Source: Pseudeuparius sepicola
Lineage: Eukaryota > Arthropoda > Insecta > Coleoptera > Anthribidae
Direction: 5' to 3'
Assembly (NCBI GenBank): GCA_963920635.1
Contig: OY987302.1
Location: 40,489,500-40,553,499 of the forward strand
DNA length: 64,000 nt
Part shown: positions 33,501 through 43,078 of the stretch, in pieces
Position numbering within the stretch: the first letter of the stretch is position 1
Layout of the letters: the number at the start of each line of letters is the position of its first letter
The notes under the pieces: generated by a model
What the model was told of the DNA's origin: nothing
The model's input: the letters and a program-made list of their open reading frames with translations, nothing else
Databases searched by the model: none
Program-made: the position numbers and the translations under genes

Positions 33501-36500
33501 TCTTAAGATTTTTTTTCCTATTATCCCAATTAGTAACTTATTGAAACTGAATTTACACAAAACCAACTTTCAGAGGACAAAAATCCCTTGAAAATCTGAT
33601 TTTTTTTAATTTTATAACGTTCAGTATTTTTTATTTTGGTTATATAGTTACCACCTAGCTTGACCCAGTGAAACTGAATTTTACACAAGAACAATTTTCA
33701 GAGGATAAAAATCCGTTGAAAATATGATTTTTTTAAATTTTATAACGTTCAGCATTTTTTATTTTGGTTATGTAGTAGCTTGACCCAGATGGAATTTTTC
33801 TTTTCATCAGATTCTGTTCTAACGGGAAGCGTTTATGATGTTGTCTCGGTCTATTGAACAACTATTCTAAAATAACCCAACCTGTATAAAACATAAAATG
33901 GGACAGCCACATCACTACTTTTTTTTTGCCTTGTATATTTCCAAACTGGCTGTTAGATGTGTTTCTCACCTTAAAAAATTAAAGGCAATATTTTTTGGAC
34001 CCTCAAACTTGCAACACAATTAGGTTTCACATCTCTGGCATATTTCTCATTTATTTTATATATACGTAGGTATAAGTTTCATTGTTTAATAAAACCAACT
34101 CGGCACTTTTCACGTCCTATGCGTCGCACTTGCTTCAGTAGATTCTCGGTCGTGGCCACAGATAAAGACTCTATCGAGGCGTTGTAATAAATATATGAAA
34201 AGTCTGAGTTTCGTGTTTGTTTTTCTTTGGAAAGATGGAAGTGTATCAGTACCTACTTCAGTATAATAGATACGCGTAGTTCAGTGAAATTTTGGATTAC
34301 GGCAGTACCTATCTATGGAATTTGAACGGTTACTGGTTGTTTTTCCCGTGAAAATGACTGTGCCGTTGGAAAAATGATGTTTGGTTATATCTGATAGCTC
34401 GGGGATGTTTATTTTACTGTCTGGGGCATTAGATGTAACCTGATTTCTTTTTATACATCATCAAGAATCTTTCGGTGAGTTGTATTTTGTTTTCTTATCT
34501 CTAGGGTATTTTTTTATGTATTTGCGTCGCATTTTGAAACCTATATCGTAAAACCGGTGGTGGCACCCTGTGTTTAAAAACTATACTTCGAAAAAACATC
34601 TTGTCTGATCCAATTTTGTTATCATTTTCGTAAATGGGGTAAACAAATTAAACGTTAGCAATTATATTTGTATCAAAAATCCTTGCAAAACTGACAACGG
34701 GTTCTGCAACCAGTACCTATGACAATTGCATTACTTTTTCCTAGCTAAAAATATTTCCTTGCATCTTCACCCCAATAAATTCAGTTTCGGCCATAATTTA
34801 TATCAAAATAATATATTTAGGTATATATAATTTTTACTTATTTCCGACTCGCTATTTAGTGGTGGTTTATAAGGTTCAAAGTTTTTAATTATTATTTTCA
34901 CTGAATATTGGGACCAGGTTTTGTTTTTAAATGATAACTGGTAAACTAAATCGCCAGAAATTAATATATTTTTTTGATCAACATGTTTGAGCTCATATAT
35001 CTATTCTTTATTAAATATTTTGCATGCCGCATGTTTGTATGACATTATGTTAACGTTTAGCCATGAATTTTAAGCAAGTCTGGTGCTTTTATTAAAACGG
35101 CTTACAACCCTCTAAGTAGTATGTGCAGTTTAGTGAAAGTTAGATTAATGTCTCTCATATGGAGTCCAGTCCAATTTTCTTGCTATATCTATCATCAATG
35201 AAAAAGTATAATTCAAAATGAAAATGTTTGGAGATTGAGCCGATATGATATTTTCTAGTCCAGAGGATACCGCCACCTCGAGCGATCACGCGGGCTATAC
35301 GAAAATTTAGTCTATACTTTTCACATACATCAAACTTTATTTATTCATCTAAGCCCCGTCATGGATTTTTTTACACCTTATTAAGCAGAACGCATTTTTT
35401 TTTTGATAGGACACGCTAACGGTGTCATCGACGGCTATATTATGACATCGGCGTATTTTCTAATAATAGTTGATTTTTTGGCACCCCGGTTTTTACTTTA
35501 ATAGAACCTCTAGCAACAATTTTCAGTTTAGCTTTCCACATTATCAAAAAAAAACATGATTTATACTATATTTAGAAGGGTGTTTAAAATATGTTCGATA
35601 TTTTATTCATTAAAAAATGTTCTATTTCCAGGGTAAAATTGGTTGAACTTCTTAGGGACGTATGTTGAATTTTCACGCCTGGTTTTAATGCGGCAAATTA
35701 TCATTCGCATTTTAAATGAATTTCATAGCGTAAATAGCTTTGGACTTACAATCGCAGTATTTCTTTTTATTCCTACAAATCAAGAAAATGTCGGGGTTAA
35801 ACAGTTGACCGACAAGTTTTTTTTTACTTTGAACGTGTATCCATGTTGATTATGCCTGGTTTGAAATTTTCATCCGTACTGTACCGGGGATTTTAGATTC
35901 TATGCTATGGAAGTATGATTTACAGGGTTTTTTAGATTCTACATCAACTGGGTCACACGTGTCCCTAAGGACAAAGGTCAAACCTCGAGCAGTAGCCACT
36001 TTGCACGTTTTGTTTTTGTCGAGCGATCACGTGAGATGGGCATTTTTTAAACATTTTTATGAGTGTAGTTTCAATCGTCATCGAGCGATTACAAGAGCTA
36101 AAAATCCAAATTTGTGGGATAGGTAATGAATAAAATAACAACTTAGATACGTGATTAAATATTTTAATATACAAAAATGTCACGAACATTTTATCGGTTT
36201 TGTTTTGTATACTTTTTCATCAGGTGACGGGTACCTATAACTTTTTTATTTGCTGAATACGGATACTGAACAATTATTTTGCGTATATAGACTCCTGTCG
36301 ATAGTATCATAAATTTTCACGCCTAGCAGAATGCATTTTTGACCGGACACGCTAGCGGTGCCATCAACGGGTATGCTGTGACGTCGACGTATTTTCTAAT
36401 AATACAAGAAGGATTTACTGTCTTATTTGTACCTAATTGATTTTTTGACACCTGGATTTTACTTTAGCAGATTCTACTGTAGGTATGGTTTACAGGTTTT

Positions 36501-38380
36501 TTTTAGATTCTACTTCAACCGGGTCACACGTGTCCCTAGGGACAAAGGTCAAGCCTTTTGCCGTAGCCACTTTGCACGATTTTTTGTCGAGCGATCGCGG
36601 TGGGCATTTTTTAAACATTTATATGTGTAGTTTCCTCGGCGTTCTTGTCCTTATTGGTATTGGGTTTGTGAGCGATGTCCTCTGTTGTTCGATTTTTTTC
36701 AGGGCAAAGTAGGTTCAACTTTTTGGGAGATGTGTTTGCGTTTGATTTTATACCTTAAGGTAACAGAGTGTAGTTTCAACCATGTATGCATATTTTTATC
36801 AGTGTAGTTTCAATGTTGTTTAAGCAACAATTTTTCAGTCTATAGTTTACATCTTATATTATCAAAAATTCGTGATTTATTGATATTAAACTATTTTCGA
36901 AATCTGTTTAGAATATCTTCAATACATTAGTAGTTAAAAATATACGATTTTTCAGGGCAAAGTAGGCTGAACTTTTAATAGAATTCCCTATTCCTGGCAC
37001 ATATCCCTTCGATAATATTCCTGCTGGGTAAAAACAAAATCATGATTTTGTTTGTGATGGCCATTTTCTCAGGTTTTTTGGAGATATTTGCGTGTTTCGA
37101 CTGAAAATGTGCCCATTGTACTGGAAGCTGCGCCAGCAGATCTCGAGCGTCGGCGGTTCAAGCCGTTTCGGATACACATGCTTGGATACTACTTTTGTAT
37201 TTTATTGCATAATGGTTTTTTTACTTATCATCAGATTCCAAATTCTACAACAAAATAGGTTGAACTTTTCAGACGTATGTATTTTGCCTTAAGGCATCAA
37301 CAAACACCTGGTTAATATACAGAAATTTCTCAATTTGTTTATAGCCGTTTTTTATAGGCACTGAACGTTAAATAAACTGCGTTGTCTGCTTTATTTTTTA
37401 TTAGTAATCTATTAACGGCTGTAGTAGCATGGACATTATTTTCTAAACAATAGAAGGTATGGCACCTAGTTTTTATTTTCAAAAATGTACAGTCTAGTAT
37501 TTTATACCATCAAAATTTCACAATGTATTTTTGAAGGGTGTTTAAAATATTTTGGATACTTTAGTCGTTAAAAATGTTTTCCAGTAGGTTGAATTTTTTT
37601 TGGGATGTGGGTATGTTGATTTTTTCGAAACTAAATTCAATCAGGACAGCTGCACGCTGCAAAGTAAAATGTTTTCAAGCGAATAATAACGTTTGCTCCG
37701 ACATATTTTTATTTGTATAAAATGATGCATTTTTCGCCCTGTAGATTTGCAATGTTAGTATCTAGAAATTAATTGGTAGGTTACTGGAACGTATATAGGT
37801 CAGTGTATCAAAACATGCGAAGACTGAATGCAGACTATACCACTTAGAATGTGCCGCCGATTTTTTGATTATTCCTGGTAAAATAAAAAAGAAAGTGAGT
37901 GGAGTCGGCAGAATCCTGTCGGCCGCGGTGAGTCGACAGTAAAGGGGGTGTGACGTCATGAACTTCAATTTGCTAAGGCGCGAGATTTGGGAATCCACGT
38001 TCAGGGTGGCCGTCGGTGAGAGTCTCCCTTCATGTCGAGACATGTCCGCGGTCTGCATCCGGTCGGCGTGGAATCGCGGCCATTTTTGTCTACCCCCGGC
38101 TTGAAGGTCGCGGTTGGACACTGGGCGAACCGTCGCCGCGGGCTGGCGGTTTGACAATGACCTCGCGCTGGGGTCAACCCCTCGGACATCTTCGGCACCC
38201 TTCGGACTAGCGCAGGGTACAGACCCTAGTCGGAGCGTTCTGATTGGTCGGGGTCTTGGCGGGGGGCGTGGCGTGGGAGTGGAGGGGGTAAGTTTGGTCA
38301 CGTTTTTACCACGTTTTAGGCCCCATAAGAAATACATGGGGAAATTGCGCTAGAACTCTTATAGCCTATCTACTTATATA
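30530..38380. repeat. Right arm of giant inverted repeat (7,851 bp)
   Basis: It mirrors the left arm: GTTAAC array 30,530-30,870, degenerate tandem array 30,990-32,290, tandem duplications 32,710-33,790, dispersed GTTCAACC motif copies 35,640-37,600, and GC-rich block 37,890-38,310. It lacks the 4-bp GACA insertion of the left arm, so the longest meaningless frame differs (191 codons here on minus, 146 on the left). Confidence 0.95.
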
Positions 38381-38408
38381 TACTAAGACAAAATAGTTTA
38401 TTGGATAT

Positions 38409-38580
38409 GAGACTCTTTTGCCATTGCAAGAGTAACTCCACGCATGGTGATCTAATGTCTGTCAGACTACTTTGCCTTGGCATAGACATAAAAATGATGC
38501 ATTAGACTTTTTTGCCATTGGATAGTCAACAAATATTCTTTGTCTCTCCTATATTCTAATAAATATTAGACTGTTTTTGC
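38409..38580 (-). repeat. Right subterminal motif copies (4, inverted)
   Basis: GAGACTCTTTTGCCATTG (38,409), CAGACTACTTTGCCTTGG (38,463), TTAGACTTTTTTGCCATTG (38,502) and TTAGACTGTTTTTGC (38,566) are the complement of the left-flank motif. The intervening sequences do not match the left flank. Confidence 0.7.
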
Positions 38581-38630
38581 GTAATTTAATGAGGCATTAT
38601 TTAATTCAATTCTGCCTATAGAAACGTAAC

Positions 38631-39882
38631 CCAACAAACACTCAACTTCTGGATTTTTAATGGGCCATTGCTGTAATTGATGGATTTGTGATGGGATTGG
38701 TTAGCCTTCAATGGCCCATTTCAGGTAAAGTGTTGGAATACTACCGATGGAAATATGAGAAGAAAACACCAATGGGCCAATAATGGTTCTTTGCCATGCA
38801 ACCATCAGCAAGGGATGTGCAAATATATGAATGATGTGCCACTTGCGGTCCACTATAGGCAAAAGTCCACATTATTACCTGTACTTTTTATTTAAATTAC
38901 CATGAATGGCAAAACCTGATGAGTTTGCCGCGCTTGCGCTGTGTCACCGTTCATCGATTTTACTGCCTTGAGGCCGGCGTCGCTGGCGCTGGCGCCATAT
39001 TGTGGTCGTGTGTTGCCGTGTGTGCGTGCACGCCGAGTTCGTTCGGTCCATAGTGCATCAAAATGTGGTCAAAATATAAGCCATACCTACTATATCTGCA
39101 TGTTGTGAGGAAGCGACTTATAGATGGGGATTATGGATTAGTGCATTGTGTTATGGTAAATAGGTGAAAGATAAGGAAATTTAATATATGAACCTGGGGG
39201 CAATGCATATCTGATAGGTACCTGCAGGTTAAATCGAAGTTATGAGATTGAGTCTCACACTGATCCCAACGTAATTTTATTCTTAATCAAACATCCAAAA
39301 TATTTGTCGGTTTTTAAAGTTAATAGTTAAAAAATTCTAGTTAAAATAAAAAATTAATGTAGGTATTTGATAATTTCAATAATAATTTATGTTCTTTCTC
39401 TTTTCAGGTAAACATCTGGTGTTTTATTACAATTTTGAATTTTTGTTCTTGTCTTTAATTTTTATAGTGATTTATTTTAAGTTTTTTTTTAGAATTTTAC
39501 ATTTTTGTTCTTGTTTTCAATATATTAATTGTTTATTATTAATTGCCTTTGATTTAAAAATCACCGTATAGGTAAGTCGGAAACCCGAAAATATACCATT
39601 TGATGTGTACAAATTAAATGACCAGCAATGTTTGAAGTATAAAAGACCTTTAATGGTCCACTATAATTATTAACACACAACCTCTATTGGTACTCCTATG
39701 GTGGACCATAAGTAAATTTGCACTGGCTATCCATGCTGGAAAAGTGACTGATGGAACGCAGCCGGCCACCGGGACATTACGGACCCGGGCCAATGATAGT
39801 TTCCATCATCGTTCCAATGATGCAGTGATGGTTACCCAATACATTTTTACAAATGGCCCATTTATCAGTGTTTGTTTGGAAA
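38631..39882. mobile_element. TIR element between palindrome and Polinton
   Basis: CCAACAAACACTCA...AATGGGCCATTG at the left is mirrored by AAATGGCCCATTTATCAGTG then TTTGTTTGG at the right. ATGGCCCA/TGGGCCAT words recur inside (38,669, 38,718, 38,777). A GC-richer patch at 38,930-39,060 has no clear frame. The target duplication was not fixed. Confidence 0.5.
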
Positions 39883-40059
39883 GGTGAAGGTTAATTTATC
39901 ATATTTTAGTTGTTGTTTTTTTTTTGTAAATGCTACGAACTTTTATAATGGCACTGAGAATAACGCGAATTAGACAAGTAGTATAGCAAAGGGTACTCCA
40001 GGGCGGAAGTGACGTCACAAGATGGCTGCCAAGGCGGGAAATTTGAAAATGGCCTTGAC

Positions 40060-40410
40060 CTGCGGGTTCAATGAACTTTAAGGGGTCACGTTCAGTTAAC
40101 CTTGACCTGAAGGTTATCTAGAGGTCAAGGGGTTATCAGATCGATAACCTTTAATGGGTCATTGACCCGCGGGTTCAATGAACTTGAAGGGATCACGTTC
40201 AGTTAACCTTGACCTAAAGGTCAATGAACTTTAATAAGTCACCGCTAACCTTGACCTGAAGGTCAATGAACTTTACGAGGTCACCGTTAACTTTGACCTA
40301 AAGGTCAATGAACTTTAAGAGGTCATCTTGTTAACCTTGACCTGAAGGTCAATGAACCTTAAGAGATCACCTTGAGTTAACCCCTGAAGGTCAGTGATCT
40401 TGTCACCTTG
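40060..40410. repeat. Minisatellite at the left side of the Polinton, 7-8 units of 42-48 bp
   Basis: Units read TTGACCTGAAGGTCAATGAA then CTTTAAGAGGTCACCGTTAA. They contain AAGGTCA/TGACCT words in both orientations. The array lies directly upstream of the first Polinton gene, so it may be the remains of the terminal region. Confidence 0.85.
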
Positions 40411-40508
40411 GCACGTAGACCTTGATATAAAAAACGTAAACAAAAATTATGCTGATGTTTGCACTAAAACAGTTGACGTAGCATTTAGGTGGGGGGAGGG
40501 ATTGGGGT

Positions 40509-40548
40509 TATAAGGAGGATGCCGTTGGGAGAGCTCACTATACCCAGT
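40509..40548 (+). promoter_or_regulatory. Core promoter candidate, first Polinton gene
   Basis: TTATAAGG at 40,508 is followed by TCACTA (A at 40,537, 28 bp on) and CCAGTC (A at 40,546). The ATG is at 40,575. It fits the TATA plus initiator plan of the later genes less exactly. Confidence 0.45.
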
Positions 40549-40574
40549 CAACAGTGCTTGAATAATATTGAAAT

Positions 40575-40877
40575 ATGTCTTTTCTCAAACAGTTGAACGA
40601 AAATAACTTCGTAAAAGAAATTGTGAGTGCAAGAGAGTTAGTGGTTGGTGAAAAACATAAAATTTTATCTTTTAGAATAATTGAAACAAGGTACGGGGAG
40701 AAAGTGTTCGTCGAATTTGAAAATTTTCAAACTGCGCTACCTGCACGGTTCGTAAAAGAATTTAAGTCTGAACGCACCGAAGACATAAACCGGGAAATCA
40801 CCAACGGAAAGAAGATCTTCTTGACGAGTCTGGGCCTCATTGGTAGGACAACGAATATTAAATTTGAGGAAGAATGA
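40575..40877 (+). CDS. Small conserved Polinton protein, 100 aa
   Basis: An intact frame from ATG 40,575 gives a 100-residue protein rich in beta-strand-like stretches (KHKILSFRIIETRYGEKVFV) followed by LPARF. Small proteins with a similar I-x-T-K/R-Y-G-x-x-V core and LP.RF motif occur in insect Polinton-like loci, as I recall, but the role is unknown. An OB-fold nucleic-acid binder is a guess from the strand pattern and size. It is the first gene of the plus-strand block, and its TGA overlaps the next ATG as ATGA. Confidence 0.6.
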   Translation: MSFLKQLNENNFVKEIVSARELVVGEKHKILSFRIIETRYGEKVFVEFENFQTALPARFVKEFKSERTEDINREITNGKKIFLTSLGLIGRTTNIKFEEE

Positions 40878-41026
40878 ATCCCACTGACAAGAGGCGACGC
40901 AGACAACACTACAAAAGAAGATTGGAATTTTATCTAAGATCTCTTCAAAATTTGAAATATGAAATTCAAATGTATGAAATAAATAAAAAGTTCAAAAACA
41001 TAAATTTAGAAAATTGTAAAAAATAA
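40874..41026 (+). CDS. 50-aa basic protein overlapping the previous gene
   Basis: ATG at 40,874 overlaps the preceding stop (ATGA). The 50-codon frame starts MNPTDKRRRRQHYKRRLEF, then becomes helical with alternating hydrophobics and many Lys and Asn, ending at TAA 41,024-41,026. The tight overlap argues for a real gene, perhaps read by termination-reinitiation. The charge suggests nucleic-acid binding, such as a core-like protein, but this is inference only. It could also be chance in AT-rich DNA. Confidence 0.4.
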   Translation: MNPTDKRRRRQHYKRRLEFYLRSLQNLKYEIQMYEINKKFKNINLENCKK

Positions 41027-41112
41027 AATATGAAATCTAGTCTATCTTTTATTTACCCCTACAAAATTGAAACTCAAATCCGAAAGTTCCGATTGCTTCT
41101 GAGCGCAGAACA

Positions 41113-41148
41113 TATAAATACGTCCAAGTGCATTTGACTGGAATCAGT
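41113..41148 (+). promoter_or_regulatory. Core promoter of the PLA2-domain gene
   Basis: TATAAATA at 41,113-41,120 and TCAGT with A at 41,146, 33 bp downstream of the TATA start. The ATG at 41,152 would leave a leader of only 6 nt. Confidence 0.65.
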
Positions 41149-41151
41149 TCA

Positions 41152-41952
41152 ATGTCATCCTTCACAGGTGAAGGGTTGGTGAACACGCTAATAAATAAGT
41201 TGCCCGTCGAATTACATCTTCCTGGATATCAGTTTTGTGGTCCTGGCACAAAATTACAAAAAAGAATTGCGAGAGGTGACGCTGGTATAAATAAGTTAGA
41301 CGCTGCGTGCAAGGAGCACGATATTGCATATTCAGAAAATAGATCTTTAAAGGAGAGACACGCAGCCGATTTAGAATTGGAAAATAGGGCTTGGGGACGT
41401 GTTAAATCAAAAGACGCAAAATTTGGTGAAAAGGCTGCCGCTCTTCTAGTCACGACCGCAATGAAAACTAAACGAAAATTGGGAATGGGAATAATGCCGA
41501 AAAAAGGTTCGGTTTCTTTTAAAAAAGATATCGTGGGAAAAGTCTCGAGATCATTGAAAAAAACATTTGATAGAGATCAGCTTAATGATGTCAGGAATTT
41601 AAAGAAAACTTCATCGGCAGCTTTGCGCGCTGCACGATTAGCCATCAAGAAGGTGGGAGGGAAACGAAAAATTCGAGTACCGAGAGTGATTCCCTTTGAA
41701 AAGAAAACAGGGGGTTTTTTACCCCTACTGCCCCTCTTAGGAGCTTTGGGGGCCCTCGGTTCGGTAGCTGGTGGTGCTAGCGCTGTTGCGAAAACCGTTA
41801 TAGACGCAAAAAACGCGCAGAAAAAAATGGATGAACAAATACGTCATAATAGGGCAATGGAAGCTATTGGAAAAACGGGATCTGGGCTTTACTTAAAGAA
41901 AAATAATCACGGAGGATTCGGTTTATATTTAAAGAAAAAAAACTCCCATTGA
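41152..41952 (+). CDS. Capsid-associated protein with parvovirus-type phospholipase A2 domain
   Basis: I start it at ATG 41,152, giving 266 aa, because it follows a TATA/initiator pair and precedes the domain; the frame also extends upstream without an ATG. The N-terminal 60 residues hold LPGYQFCGPGT (calcium loop, residues 23-33) and DAACKEHDIAY with the His56-Asp57 catalytic pair. This matches the secreted-PLA2 fold found in parvovirus VP1 N-termini, which opens endosomal membranes during entry. A basic middle (KMKTKRKLGMG) and a Gly/Ala-rich hydrophobic segment near residues 190-215 follow. In insect Polinton/adintovirus-like elements such a protein lies next to the protease. The frame is intact. 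Its last base overlaps the next ATG as TGATG. Confidence 0.8.
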   Translation: MSSFTGEGLVNTLINKLPVELHLPGYQFCGPGTKLQKRIARGDAGINKLDAACKEHDIAYSENRSLKERHAADLELENRAWGRVKSKDAKFGEKAAALLVTTAMKTKRKLGMGIMPKKGSVSFKKDIVGKVSRSLKKTFDRDQLNDVRNLKKTSSAALRAARLAIKKVGGKRKIRVPRVIPFEKKTGGFLPLLPLLGALGALGSVAGGASAVAKTVIDAKNAQKKMDEQIRHNRAMEAIGKTGSGLYLKKNNHGGFGLYLKKKNSH

Positions 41953-42317
41953 TGCTACCCAATAGACCTCTAACGGATAAAGATTTAATTTTTTACGCTA
42001 AAAAGATAAAAATACCTTATTTTAGAGGTGTCTTTATGAGAGACACGCTTCCAAAACTTGGTCCAAACAAAAACGAATCGGCAATTTTGAATTTAGACGT
42101 CAAAAGTAATGCTGGAACACATTGGGTAGCATATGAGAAAAGAGGTAACAACGTTGAGTATTTCGATAGTTTCGGGGCGCTGAAGCCACCGAAAGAACTG
42201 ATCCTATACTTGGGGAAACATGCTAATATCGTATACAACAATAACTTGTATCAAACATACGATGAAATAAATTGTGGACACCTCTGTTTGGAATTTTTAC
42301 GTGGAAAAACCCTATAA
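41952..42317 (+). CDS. Adenain-like cysteine protease (maturation protease)
   Basis: The 121-aa frame starts at ATG 41,952, sharing one base with the preceding stop. It shows the ordered triad of the adenovirus/Polinton protease (Pfam C5-like): His57 in GTHWVAY, Asp72 in VEYFDSFG, and Cys108 in INCGHLCLEFL. These enzymes cleave capsid precursors during virion maturation. The size is at the short end for the family but all motifs are present, so it may be functional. Its TAA stop lies inside the TATA box of the next gene. Confidence 0.85.
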   Translation: MLPNRPLTDKDLIFYAKKIKIPYFRGVFMRDTLPKLGPNKNESAILNLDVKSNAGTHWVAYEKRGNNVEYFDSFGALKPPKELILYLGKHANIVYNNNLYQTYDEINCGHLCLEFLRGKTL

Positions 42318-42348
42318 AACAGAAGAAATTATCATATTTTTGCTCAGT
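42313..42348 (+). promoter_or_regulatory. Core promoter of penton-like gene, overlapping the protease stop
   Basis: TATAAAA at 42,313-42,319 (containing the protease TAA) and TCAGT with A at 42,346, spacing 33 bp. The ATG follows at 42,350, leaving a 4-nt leader. Confidence 0.65.
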
Positions 42349-42349
42349 C

Positions 42350-43078
42350 ATGTCGCAGACGTTTACTTTGACGGGTAACGGTAGCTACATCTCCAAATCG
42401 TTTTTTCCGCCCCTTGAGCTAGATCCTCAGTACGAATATTCGCTAGCGTTAATTTCTCTATCTACTTGGAATTCAATTCCAAATATAGAGGGAGGACAGA
42501 ACAAGCTATATTTCGTAGATCACAGAGGAAGCGAGATAGAAATTGAGATTCCGACAGGAGCATATGAGATTCGGGATATTGAGAATTACGTTCAGAAACA
42601 ACTAGGAAGTTCGCTGGATAATCAGCAAGAACTAGACGAAATTTTTTCGTTGAAACCTAACAATAATACTTTAAAGTGTGAACTTAAATCTCTGTATAAC
42701 GTAAATTTTAAACAACCCGATACTATAGCTAAATTGCTTGGCTTTTCCAATAAAATATTGAAATCCGGAGAGTTACATCAATCAGACCTCCGAGTAGAGA
42801 TTGTGCAAGTGGTAACAATAAGAGTGGAGTGCAATTTAATTTCGGGATCATATTACAACAACGCACCTTCGCATACTCTTTTTGAGTTTATGCCTACAGT
42901 AGACCCGGGATACAGTATCAATATCGAACCTAGGAATCTAATTTATTTGCCTGTCAGTAGGAAAACCATCGACAATATTACAGTGCAACTTTTAGATCAA
43001 GATTCAAGATCTGTAAATCTCAACGGGGAAGAAATCATAATCAGATTGGAGCTGAAGAGAAATGGTGTTAGTTTTTGA
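42350..43078 (+). CDS. Penton-like minor capsid protein (single jelly-roll candidate)
   Basis: I choose ATG 42,350 (242 aa) because a longer open frame upstream overlaps the protease and lacks its own promoter. The protein starts MSQTFTLTGNGS and has strand-rich sequence such as YEYSLALISLSTWNSIPNI and IEIEIPTGAYEIRDIENYV. These features resemble the Polinton minor capsid (penton) protein that lies just upstream of the major capsid gene. Assignment rests on position, size and strand-rich pattern. It overlaps the major capsid gene by 17 bp in another frame. Confidence 0.65.
   Translation: MSQTFTLTGNGSYISKSFFPPLELDPQYEYSLALISLSTWNSIPNIEGGQNKLYFVDHRGSEIEIEIPTGAYEIRDIENYVQKQLGSSLDNQQELDEIFSLKPNNNTLKCELKSLYNVNFKQPDTIAKLLGFSNKILKSGELHQSDLRVEIVQVVTIRVECNLISGSYYNNAPSHTLFEFMPTVDPGYSINIEPRNLIYLPVSRKTIDNITVQLLDQDSRSVNLNGEEIIIRLELKRNGVSF

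Larger units (their letters stand above)
22151..38580. mobile_element. Candidate giant foldback-type element built on a 16-kb palindrome
   Basis: The near-identical arms (22,405-30,259 and 30,530-38,380) are bracketed by degenerate, oppositely oriented copies of a short motif, consensus about CAAWGGCAAAAKAGTCTAA. Left copies are at 22,151, 22,319 and 22,361; right copies, in complement, are at 38,409, 38,463, 38,502 and 38,566. Long inverted repeats made of internal tandem repeats with no transposase are the hallmark of foldback elements. The length here is extreme. The exact ends and target duplication are not established, and an alternative is an inverted segmental duplication of an older element. 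Confidence 0.5.

Noticed and set aside
22405..38380. Palindrome as a simple missed-adapter read artefact
   Set aside because: A 270-bp unique loop, scattered arm differences, a 4-bp indel and inverted motif clusters outside the arms do not fit. It cannot be fully excluded without reads.
42272..42349. N-terminal extension of the penton-like protein
   Set aside because: It overlaps the protease end and lies upstream of the TATA/initiator pair; ATG 42,350 fits better.
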